Below are positions 51,528 to 60,923 of a stretch of 64,000 nucleotides of DNA, piece by piece. Source of the stretch: Gymnopus androsaceus JB14 (lineage: Eukaryota; Basidiomycota; Agaricomycetes; Agaricales; Omphalotaceae). The DNA is taken from contig ML769395.1 of NCBI GenBank assembly GCA_009733575.1, forward strand, positions 1-64,000, in the 5' to 3' direction. Within the stretch, counting starts at the first letter, position 1; the number at the start of each line of letters is the position of its first letter. The notes below the pieces were generated by a model, which was not told the DNA's origin, ran no database searches, and saw only the letters and a program-made list of their open reading frames with translations. The position numbers and the translations under genes were made by a program.

Positions 51528-53030
51528 TTACTCCAGGTCGATGTTAATACCGTTAATACATGCAGTAATTACCGAGTCTGGAATCTTGTGAGTCTTTTGG
51601 AAATCGTCAATAGAGGTTTTCAGTCTCGAGATCTGAGAAGAGTCATATGCTTTGAGTATGTGAACAGGTAAAATGTCCTCGAACCGTCTCCAATAGATAA
51701 GGAAAGCCAGCGAGGTCCAACCGCCAACTGCAGCGACCACCTCGGGAGATACACCTGCTAGCAGGAGCTCAACAGCACCGCCGATGCGGAAACTATGCCC
51801 CTGGACCAGTGGAAATCCCTTATCAGACCAGATTTTCTCGCAGAAGGTGAGGAATACGGATTTGACCATATGGTGTGGTTGACCATGGTCGTCGACATAT
51901 GCAAACAAGGAGAAGTCATCGGGGATTCTGGCGTTTGCCCTGACATGCATCTGCATGGCGTTAAATGGGCAGAATAGCTTAAGTGTCGCTGTCTGGGCCG
52001 TGGCAGTGACTGTAGCTCCGACTTGTTTCGTCGTTTTGGTCCAAGGGATGTGGAATGAGACGGCCTTGGGTGAGTTGTCGGGGTGAAGGGAGAAAAGGAT
52101 GTGGGTAGAACGGGATGCGTGGTAGGTGGGATTAAAAGCTGCAATGGATTTAACGGTGAGCTCCCCGAGTCTGCGGCAGCCCCAGAAGGCGTTACACGCA
52201 ACGGCCCATATGGAGCAATGAAATGGTATGGAGAATTTGAGCGCCAGGAAAAGTGCGAGCATATGGTTGATAGATATGGGATTACGGATTGGGCGTTTGT
52301 GGAGAGCACCGGAAACACGAGCACCTGCTCTAGCAAAACGAATGAGCCTTGAGTCAGCAGGCCAGGGAGCACCCTTGAGTTCGTGCCAAGCTCGGAGAGC
52401 CGACAACCAATTCTTGGCGCAAGACCCGCTGACCTTCCCCATGTGGTATCCTAGAAATCCGACTATAAGATGTTCGTTGGCGGGCATACGCTGGTCCTCT
52501 GAAATGTCCAGCATATCACAGAATTGGTTGAATCTGAGGAGCCCTGCGCCGTAGGCCTCCTTGGTCGAGTCTGCTAGTCCAGCTATGGCCAGCTTTTCAC
52601 CCCACTCTATGACTTCGGGGGGAAGGATTAGTGAGCGCTCTGAACGTTTCGAGTTGGCGTATGGGCTACTCCATGCGTGGATTCGGTCTTTGGCACGGAC
52701 GTTGGGCCGTAGTTCATTGTGTGTGATGGAGCAGCCCGATTTGGGACGCCTGGTGGCGAGTTCGGAGAGTATGCGATCGGGGATGCGGGGATTAGGGTAG
52801 ATTGTGGTGGATGTGGGAGTCGTGGTCTGCACAACCACGGGAGTGTGGTGAGCGAATGAGCGGCCAAAAGGATTATGGGGAAAGTAGTTTGTTGGAATGG
52901 GAGTGTTTTGTTTTAGGGCCGGTGGTTTTTGCAGTTGCGGTTTCAGAGAGGATCCAAAACGGCTGTGAAGAGATACATTGGAGACATAAAAATCTCCAGA
53001 GCTAGTCGCTCCGTGGCTTTGTGGAGGCAT
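51528..53030 (-). CDS. Tyrosine recombinase of retroelement 2, all catalytic residues present
   Basis: ATG at 53030 (the frame opens slightly upstream without an ATG), 500 residues. A Pro/Ser/Thr-rich N-terminus (about 130 residues) is followed by a helical core-binding part (WGEKLAIAGLADSTKEAYG, FLGYHMGKVSGSCAKNWLSA). The catalytic domain has R in GCRRLGELT, K in IPWTKTTKQ, the HxxR box GHSFRIGGA, W in GGWTSLAFL and the nucleophile Y in FLIYWRRF. It would integrate the circular DNA intermediate by strand exchange. It differs strongly from the recombinase of retroelement 1, so two lineages are present. It lies 80 nt after pol and is probably expressed by reinitiation or a separate transcript. 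Confidence 0.93.
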   Translation of the reverse strand: MPPQSHGATSSGDFYVSNVSLHSRFGSSLKPQLQKPPALKQNTPIPTNYFPHNPFGRSFAHHTPVVVQTTTPTSTTIYPNPRIPDRILSELATRRPKSGCSITHNELRPNVRAKDRIHAWSSPYANSKRSERSLILPPEVIEWGEKLAIAGLADSTKEAYGAGLLRFNQFCDMLDISEDQRMPANEHLIVGFLGYHMGKVSGSCAKNWLSALRAWHELKGAPWPADSRLIRFARAGARVSGALHKRPIRNPISINHMLALFLALKFSIPFHCSIWAVACNAFWGCRRLGELTVKSIAAFNPTYHASRSTHILFSLHPDNSPKAVSFHIPWTKTTKQVGATVTATAQTATLKLFCPFNAMQMHVRANARIPDDFSLFAYVDDHGQPHHMVKSVFLTFCEKIWSDKGFPLVQGHSFRIGGAVELLLAGVSPEVVAAVGGWTSLAFLIYWRRFEDILPVHILKAYDSSQISRLKTSIDDFQKTHKIPDSVITACINGINIDLE

Positions 53031-53110
53031 GGCGCTAGCGGAGATGGTGGTTATGTTCAAGAGGTGGTTGATTATGTAAGTACTTGCGGGAATACAATAG
53101 TCTATCTATA

Positions 53111-55577
53111 CTAGATGCGTACGATAGCTTCGACGAGTTCGTCAGGTAATGAGATTGAGTATGGTAACCGGGTCTCATCAGGACCCATTATGCCCCTCGA
53201 CAGAGAGTCAGCGGGGTTGTCAGCGGTAGCGATATAAATGAGTTTAGGTTCGATCAAAAGTGAAGTAAGAGTCGCGAATGTGCGGCGGACGGATAGATTA
53301 ATCCATCGATTGGGACTACGCTGCTTTAGCATTGCCCCAATTGTGCCTTGGTTGTCCGAGTGAATCAGTAAGTAAGCGTTTTGGAAGCCCATTGCTTCGA
53401 GGAAGTATACAACAAGCTCAATAGCAACCGTCTCAAGCCAGCAGATGTCACGTCCCTCGATCTTCCAGGCATCCGTTAAGCGGAAGGCTGCCCAGTGGCC
53501 CTGGATCCAGAAGCCGATTCCCCAGTCCGTGGATGCATCCGCGTATATTTCAAGGTTGATGAGTGGGCCTCGGGGCCGTAACTGGCGGTATATAAGTGGG
53601 TCTGAAAGTCTATCTGACCACCAAATTAGTTCCTTTACAAGGGCGGTGGTCAGGAACTTCCCCTTCTCGAGTTCTCGTCCTCGGTAAGATGCCATGAAGT
53701 TAGAAATCGCGGGGAGGTGCGAACGTCCTTCAGTGTGAACGAATGTGGTATAACAGAGGGTGCCGTGGATTATTTCAACCGAGTTAAGCGGGGCCCTCTG
53801 CTGTTTGGGATCATGGGGAGATTCGCTGGCGGCAGTGGGAAGTGGATGGGAGATTGGTGGGTCGCTGGGGTCGGTGGTGGTTATGGAAGTCTGTGCCGAT
53901 TTAGGACCAAATTTTGTGAGGAAAACTTTAATGCGGTGAAGGTATTTGAGTCGTTTTTCCTCCGGGAGGCTAACCCGTTTAAGGGGGATGTTCCAAAGCA
54001 AGCCTATATATATGAAGATGTTGATGAAGAAGGGGTCGCCTTTCTTCTCGGGAGGATGGAAAGGGGTGCCAAGTGGGTTGATAGATTCGAGGACTGCCTC
54101 ACGATCATACGCGTATTCGAAGTTGACTGGGTCTGCGTTGGGGTTGAGAGGTACGCGGAAGACTGCCAAGTCGTCTTCAATCTTGGCTATGGGAAAGATA
54201 CCTTTGGCAAATAAGATGTCTCGGACGGCGGCGGAGATCATTCCAGAACAGCTGCTGGCACCTGCCCATCCAAAACAGTCGCACATGTCGATCCAGAATT
54301 CACCCTTTTCATCGCAGACTACAAGGAATTGCTTGTGGTTGGGGTTGACTGGGACAGTCCGGTGGAATTTAATAATATCCACGGTGCATGCCTGCGTACC
54401 CGGCGGAGCATAAATAATCTTTAGAAAAAAAAATTAAAAATAAAAAATTTTAGTATTTCTGACTTCCAGTTGGAGCAGTTATGATTGTGGAAGAGCTATG
54501 ACCAGTTGGCCAAGCAAACGTAAAGCCAAGACCAGTTGGTCCGGCACAATACCACCACCAGTGGTAAAGATAGCACTGCAGCCAGTTGGCTGAGCGGAAA
54601 AGTACAATACCACTATTGTGGTAAGGATAGAGCTGCGGCCAGTTGGCCGAGCGGATAGGACAATACCACTATTGTGGTAAGGATATTGCTGCGGCCAGTT
54701 GGCCGAGCGGAGGATACAATACTAGCACCGTGGTAAGGAAAGAGCTGCGACCAGTTGGCCGAGCAAAAGAAGAAAATGGAAATTATGTAGAAATAAGATA
54801 ACTCACAAATTCTGCAACATCACTAGCTGAATCGAATGTAGTGGGAAACAACTCCTTCTGGACGTAGGAGTTGACGGATGGAGTTGCTCTGCCCTGCGAG
54901 TCTTTCCCTCCCTTGGACAAGTTACGGCAGACTCTCAGCTTTGGCAGCTGGTCCGGTCCCTGCGTCGATTCTGCCACAATAAGCGGTGAAGCCACAAATG
55001 GTCCACGCAGTATCTGTTCAACTTGTTGTTTAGAGAAGGGGCCTGCCATCCGACCCGCCATTGATTCCTCTTCAATGTATTTTTGCACGGCTATTGGGTG
55101 TTTAGAGACCGAGGAGTGATTGGGAATGATGATGGTTTCCGTGAGGGCTGGAACATCGCCAAGAGGGAAACCGTTTCTGAGGTAGTTGAGTAGGATAGAG
55201 TAGCGGTCGGATAGACCGTAGATTGCGAGTTCAATAAAGAAAGCATTGATATCATATGGGGTGATGATTCTCTCGAATAGCTCGTTTTCGAATGTCGTTG
55301 AATTAGTAAGCGGGTAACGGGGGATTATAATAGGAGAGAAATCATGGAAAGGTAGAGGGCTGGGTCTGAAGAAAGAATCAAGCTGACGTTGGGCAGGAGG
55401 GGTCACGGGCGTAATGAGAGCCACCGCATAGTGAGCAGATGTGAGAGGAGGAGTGGCAGCCCTTCTGGCATTTGCCCCAGCAGTTGAACGGAATACAAAT
55501 GACCGTGTTGTTGGGTGAGAGGAGTTGCCCGTTGACCGATTTGGCAAAGGGGAATTTCCCATGCAGACCTCGGTCAT
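53111..55577 (-). CDS. Reverse transcriptase-RNase H of retroelement 2, with one intron
   Basis: Two exons, 55577-54807 and 54418-53111, are joined in frame across a 388-nt intron (GT at 54806-54805, AG at 54420-54419). The first exon overlaps the gag 3' end by 200 nt in the +1 frame. RT blocks: PFVASPLIVAESTQ, LRVCRNLSKGG, and after the intron VDIIKFHRTVPVNPNHKQF, FGWAGASSCSGMIS and the catalytic IEDDLAVFR. RNase H: IYADASTDWGIGFW, IHSDNQGTIGAML, YIATADNPADSLSRG. All acidic residues are in place. Without splicing the frame stops six codons into the intron, so splicing controls RT production. Confidence 0.9.
54419..54806 (-). other. Minisatellite-bearing intron inside pol of retroelement 2
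   Basis: The intron holds about four copies plus partials of a roughly 56-bp unit (CCAGTTGGCCGAGCGG...TACCACTATTGTGGTA...) at about 54500-54775. Each unit contains the self-complementary TACCACTATTGTGGTA. The acceptor is an unusual AAAG. The intron is seven times longer than typical introns in this window. Confidence 0.75.
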
Positions 55578-56730
55578 TGAGTTTGTGTCCCTGGAGGCCG
55601 CAGCCGACGCAGCGAGGTCTGGGACCGACCTTGCTGCCCTCCAGAAAGGGCGCGGGGCCCGAGGGATGAGGGTTGTCGCGGATATACGGTTTCACCTGGT
55701 GCTTGTTTGAAGAAGTGAATGGTGGAGCGAAGTTGCGTGGCTGCCTAGCAAGGAGCGCCTCTGCATCGGATATAGCCTGAACTCGCGTCCAAGCTGTATC
55801 GTATGCCGGTTGTCTGTACTCCGTGTCCCGTTGGAGATGGGCGCTCCGCAGTTTCTCCTCATGGATCTTCCAAAATCGGAAGAGGAGTTCAGAATCTTCG
55901 TGGTAGAGGAAAAAAGCGAAGTGCTTGGCAAAGAAGAGTGGTCGTGAAGCGAGGGCACCATCGGCGTATCGTGCTACCATGAATTGGTAGTAGAAATCGG
56001 AGGTGTTCTGGAATTGCTGGAATGTGAAGGTTGGTTCGTCAACAGGCCTGCCCGCCCCCATTAGTTTCTTTAACAGCTCGGCTGTGTTCAGAATAATGGG
56101 TTTATCCGCGATATGGGAGAGTTTGATAGTGGGGATCAATGCAATATTAGCATTGATCCACTCGAGGTTGGAGGGGAGGAAACACTGGAAAGGGATATTA
56201 TGTTTGTATTTGGCCGTGAGGAGCATAATCTCGGGAAAGACTGCGGTCGGGGCAGCTGTAGGATCGATGGAGGAAAGGATGATATCTGGCTCGCGAGTGA
56301 GGGCGGCGGTAGCAATGCGTTGAGCGTCCTGCTGCCTAGAAGCTGTTCTGACACGAATTTCCTCGTCAATCCTCTCCGTCTCGTTCATACCGTTCATAAT
56401 TCCAATCGAGATGACATTGAGGAGCGGTTTAAAGCTCCGGAAGAGGTCCTGATCTCGTCTGACCATGTGAAATTCCTCGTCCAGGATGGATATAACGGAT
56501 TCCGCGTCTGATTCGGGGTCATTCTCTGCAGCTGTGAGTTGTTTCAAAATACGAGCGTCGTTGCGTGCAGCGATGTCGTAGTTGGCCTTGATACGGATAC
56601 CCAGCGTGAGCCTTCTGAGACTAGCGATAACATTAGGAGACTTGTGTGTTTTCGGTACGCGTGCAGGATTGTCTAACGATGTGTCGTGGGGAAGAAAGTT
56701 CGAATTCGGTCTTAAAGTGAACGATACCAT
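55378..56730 (-). CDS. Gag-like protein of retroelement 2
   Basis: A 450-residue open frame from ATG at 56730. The helical capsid-like region includes LRRLTLGIRIKANYDIAARN and FFAKHFAFFLYHEDSELLFR. The C-terminal cysteine-rich part has CVGCGLQGHKLNDRG (a knuckle whose last Cys is Arg) and CSLCGGSHYARDPSC (C-x2-C-x3-H-x6-C). It should package the element RNA. Pol overlaps it by 200 nt in the +1 frame, so translation of pol needs frameshifting or an internal start at 55577. Confidence 0.85.
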   Translation of the reverse strand: MVSFTLRPNSNFLPHDTSLDNPARVPKTHKSPNVIASLRRLTLGIRIKANYDIAARNDARILKQLTAAENDPESDAESVISILDEEFHMVRRDQDLFRSFKPLLNVISIGIMNGMNETERIDEEIRVRTASRQQDAQRIATAALTREPDIILSSIDPTAAPTAVFPEIMLLTAKYKHNIPFQCFLPSNLEWINANIALIPTIKLSHIADKPIILNTAELLKKLMGAGRPVDEPTFTFQQFQNTSDFYYQFMVARYADGALASRPLFFAKHFAFFLYHEDSELLFRFWKIHEEKLRSAHLQRDTEYRQPAYDTAWTRVQAISDAEALLARQPRNFAPPFTSSNKHQVKPYIRDNPHPSGPAPFLEGSKVGPRPRCVGCGLQGHKLNDRGLHGKFPFAKSVNGQLLSPNNTVICIPFNCWGKCQKGCHSSSHICSLCGGSHYARDPSCPTSA

Positions 56731-56765
56731 GTAGGAACGAAGCTCAAGTAGTGAATGAAATGGAT

Positions 56766-56905
56766 AGGCTCAAAAAAGAGTGATATAGGAGCGACGGCTA
56801 TGAGAGTCGACTCCAAAGGTTGATAGCGCTTAACGGCGCGCTGCCGACTCTCAAGCCGTGCTTAGCTTATCCTCTGATAAGCGCGCTCTGCTAGCTTATC
56901 GCGGA
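56766..56905 (-). repeat. Retroelement 2 split repeat A1
   Basis: 140 bp identical to A2 at 51129-51268; 5' terminus of the element, ending on the plus strand at GCGGA before the flank TCATTG. Confidence 0.9.
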
Positions 56906-58314
56906 TCATTGTTTTTATTCTTGTTTCTACCAAACCTCATTTCTACTTCAGCCTGAAGAGCTTCTCAAGCGAGCATGTTGCTGTAGGTGCTCATGTGCTC
57001 GTATCGTAGGATTTTTTTAAAACACAGAGCAATCGAGGCCGGACTAGGAAGTAATAATTAAGTATCTTCAAGCAGGCCGCAGTTCTCGATATCTCGGAGG
57101 AGTTATTGAACTCCACCGATCGAGGACCGCCAGCAGAATCTGGTAATATTACTACCTATGATTTTCCATCGAACAGGACTTTCACCTACCGGCTTGTCAC
57201 CATATTCGCCAATTAGCTCTCCTCCATCACTACCTACTGCGCTCAAACAAGAAGTTGTAAGCTCCAGTGCACTGGAAGTAAAGTTTCCATTGGAGCTGCC
57301 TTCGAGTCAATACAAGGATGTATCCCCTTTCTGGTTCCCGTCATAATTAATAAGCGAAGAGGCCATAACCGAAGACCCGGGCGACTATACTTGTTGCGGT
57401 CTTCCTATCTTGGAATTCATCCCAACCCGCACACAAGGTAGCAATCGGACTTTCTGGGTAAAAATTGACCCACAAACAAATCCTGTGCGTCTACAACTTG
57501 TCAATGCCGAGACACCCAGCCTTTGAGGACACAGAGCCAATAAGAGTCTGTGAGCTCCCTTGTTCACGAGTTCAATCGTCACGGTCCCAGTAAGTTGTCC
57601 AATTAAAGTGCCCTTAAAGTTCTTCAGAATGTTTGACGACTGATGATCATAGCGCCGCAATCTAGAAGCGAATTCATGCAAGCCCTCTGTTAAATGGCAG
57701 TACGTCGCGGGAAGGAAGGAAAGAAGGTTTATTACACGGCATGGTTAAAGTGCTGAACGACGGTTCCAGAGCATCCGGTGTGCGTCTCTGGGCTCCCCGA
57801 GATGCAGCGGGCATCTACTAAATCTCCAGATATCGGTGCGAGGATTCCTTTTGAACGAGCTAACCGTAGCCCTTGATTTGAGCGCCACACAATGACCTCC
57901 CAAAAAGGCAGAAGCTGTTCAATACACCATTTGCATCAGAGACAGGTGATGCATATTTAAATGTTAATGGAGGGTACGATTGTGCAAGTTCGGCCTTCAA
58001 GGGCTTGGAATGCATACCTTGACTGTTTGCAGATAACTCAAGCTCGGTTTCGCGGCGTTGAGGGCTGTAGAGATCCTGGTCTTCGATCTTTACAGCTCTA
58101 CAGCTCCCAATCGGATCAGACGATTCAACAGCCTATCTCATCGATCTTGCGATTCTGTCGTAACAATGTACATGAATCATAATGAATCCACATCCACATC
58201 TGCCTTGTACTTATTTGTGTGAGGCGCCGAGCAGAAGCCGGCGTTGAATTTGCTGCCCAAGCCGCTTTTAAAGGGACTCTTGAGCTTTGATTTCCTTGAT
58301 ACTATCCCCACAGA
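56906..58314. other. No gene recognised
   Basis: Frames at 57158-57346 (plus) and 57385-57681 (minus, with ILKNFKGTLIGQLTGTVTIE) are open but have no motif I know. The minus frame has a weak protein-like character and could be an exon of an interrupted gene. Otherwise this is the 5' flank of the BCS1-like gene. Confidence 0.35.
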
Positions 58315-60598
58315 ATGGTTGGTTATATGAGGTCACCGTATAATGCTGAAAAAGAAGCGTCGACATCGTGGTCAATGTTCAAGAGCTGGTTCCCACAATC
58401 GCTATTTCTTGCTTCCTTCCTCTCAAGCCCCTACATCTTTGATAGTGCAAAGCTGCTCGTACTTGGCTCAATCGTGGAAACTGGTAGGTCAATGAAACAT
58501 CTATTAAACCGTTCGTTAATATTCCCTAATTCTAGGCAGAAGATTATGTCAATGGCTCCTCGAACGATTCCACTTTCGTGTGTTTATTTTACTCCACGGC
58601 AGGGCTATATCTTATTTCATATCCTAGAATACTCAATGACTGCTCAGTTCTCTGAAGGAGATCTGGCATATGAATGGATAGTGCACTTCCTGGTAGGTTT
58701 TCCTACCCTTTCGGATGCCAGCCAAGCGTAATATCAACCACAATAATTTCTAGAATGAGCAAAAGTTTGGCAACGCTCTTGCGACTTCAATGTCAGTGCA
58801 AAAAGCTCTTCTCGGAAATGGGGTGTCCAAAGTTCAGGATCTGGACAACCGACGAGCCTCGGAAACGTTGATTACGTTCCCACCTACCAGCAACCTCAGC
58901 TCTTTCGATGGCAGGGATATTGGCTTGAAGTCAAGCGGTCAAGCGGAATGCCCAGTAAAATGCCTTCTTCGCCCTTTGGTAGCCAGATGTACTACAGTGG
59001 ATCGGTTTTTGTAACGTGAGTGAACTAATCGCTCTCCGATGGACTCTGTGCGCTTACAGTTATGCATTTATCAGAATATATACGATGGATATGTCTGTCC
59101 TATCAAATTTCGTAGAAGAGGCGCGGTTGCGCTACATTGAAGTCAGCAGGCCGAATGTAATCGTTCACATTGCGGACACGGTAAAAGCGCGTGTTTTCTT
59201 TCTGCCCTCGGAAGCTAATGCGATTCTGCAGCCACATTGCAACCCAGCCTTTCCTTGGACAAACGTCAAATGCAAGCTTCGTAGACCATTAAATTCCATC
59301 ATCTTGCAACAGGGGGTTCTCGAATCCCTTCTCCAAGATGCAAAAGAATTCATTGGAACAGAGGATTGGTACACTGAACGAGGAATACCCCATCGGAGAG
59401 GTTATCTTCTCCATGGTCCTCCAGGAAGTGGGAAAAGTATGTAAACTCTTTCATTTGCTCTGACGTGCTTCTGAACCACGTCACTAGGTTCCACTATATA
59501 TGCGTTGGTAATATTATTCTGCTTCTTCCATTAAACACAATTAATGAACGCATATAGGCAGGAGAACTGGGCATGGAAATATACTCGCTATCATTGGCGT
59601 CGGGATTGTAAGTCCCGCAACTAAAGGCTTCTTTGGTTTCTAATGCCACTTTTGCAGTGTTGACGACTCCTTCCTGCAGCGCGCAGCGTCTTCTATTCCC
59701 AAGCACTCTATCTTTCTCCTGGAAGATATTGACTGTGCATTCCCCTCTCGGGAGGATGACGACGATAACCAGATGAATGTGATGTCGGGATTGAACGGTT
59801 TTCTAGGTCCATCGTTTATGCCTTCAATGCGACGATCATCTGTCACGCTCTCGACCTTGCTCAATGTTATTGACGGGGTGGGAAGTGAAGAAGGGAAGCT
59901 TTTTTTCGCCACGGTAATCAAGTTTCTTATCCGTCTGTCTGAGGCTAAGATGAAAACTATTATAGACAAATTACATCGATCGATTGGACCCGGCTCTACT
60001 TCGTCCTGGACGCATTGACAGAAAAATACCGTACAGTCTGGCCACTAAAGAGCAGGCTGCGGCTCTTTTCGTCCATTTCTTCCCAAAGTTGAACTCCTCG
60101 AAAGACGCAGTAGACTCTATCGCCCTCGCCGCCGAGACCGAAGGCAATATCTCTTACGAGGAGTTCATCGCCAAGCTATCGGAAGCTTTTGCCTCACATG
60201 TTCCTCCAGATGAATTCTCTACAGCTGAGCTTCAGGGCTATCTTTTGGGTTGTAAGAAGCAACCGGAACAGGCTGTGGCGGGCATCGCGGAATGGATCGA
60301 GCAAGAGAGACAATATAAACGAGAGCGGCGAGACAGGGAAGAAGCTACCAAGAGAAAGGCAAAGGAGAAAAGAGAGTCACTCACGCGCCCAAACGCCCTA
60401 CCAGTGCCACCCACGCTTCCCTCTGGGGCCTCTTCCCTGCCGTTGTTGCTCCCCACTGTTGGACAAACAGCCCAGAATTTGCTCACTGGAGTGATCAATG
60501 ATGAGCAGCCATTGTCACCTTCTCCTGCATACGAGGCAAGTGAAGGTACAACGGACGTAGGCCAGTGTGAGACAGATAGCGATGTTCCAAAAACTTGA
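58315..60598 (+). CDS. BCS1-like AAA ATPase with one suspected frameshift
   Basis: BCS1 in yeast is a mitochondrial inner-membrane AAA ATPase that inserts the Rieske protein; mushrooms have many paralogues of unclear role. ATG at 58315. The N-terminal BCS1 domain shows [57 protein letters not shown] and [20 protein letters not shown]. Then come [17 protein letters not shown], Walker [10 protein letters not shown], Walker [12 protein letters not shown] and [17 protein letters not shown] basic Arg/Glu coiled tail follows. Ten or so short introns. At 58761-58764 an A-run lacks one base relative to the expected NEQKVWQRS, shifting one exon; all downstream exons fit the corrected frame. This is either a mutation or a sequencing error. 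Confidence 0.8.
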
Positions 60599-60923
60599 CA
60601 CCTTGGAGCACATTTAAGTTTTGTGCTTTCTTTCTTGATACACACATTACCATACATATGCTTCTGAATATATCTTCCAGGCTCAGTTGAGTGAATGCCA
60701 AAAGGAAATCACCTAGTTTCTTCGTACTTCAGCTTCAGTAGTTGAATAGTTCTCGAAATTGTCTGGAATCAAAGATTATTGACTTATCCATCTTTTAGGT
60801 GAGGACAAATTCGTGATGATGAAAAGGCAAGGGCTTGTATTGAACAAACTCCCTAGGGATTGAGTAGAGAGATAGAGATTGAGTAGGGATGCTATTATTT
60901 AGTAGGCACTTTACAGGCGCCTT
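60599..60923. other. Convergent intergenic space
   Basis: The 325 bp between the stop codons of the two AAA genes must hold both 3' UTRs. AT-rich; no gene. Confidence 0.5.

Larger units (their letters stand above)
50866..56905 (-). mobile_element. Tyrosine-recombinase retroelement 2, intact
   Basis: In minus orientation: A1 (56905-56766), gag, pol (with one intron), recombinase, B1 (51362-51269), A2 (51268-51129), about 170 bp, B2 (50959-50866). The A copies (140 bp) and B copies (94 bp) look identical. All three frames are open and all catalytic motifs are present. Flanks on both sides carry TCATTG. The element is 6.04 kb and looks young. Confidence 0.92.

Noticed and set aside
44279..56905. 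LTR retrotransposons
   Set aside because: Repeats are split and offset (A1, B1A2, B2), a tyrosine recombinase replaces integrase and no protease motif is seen.
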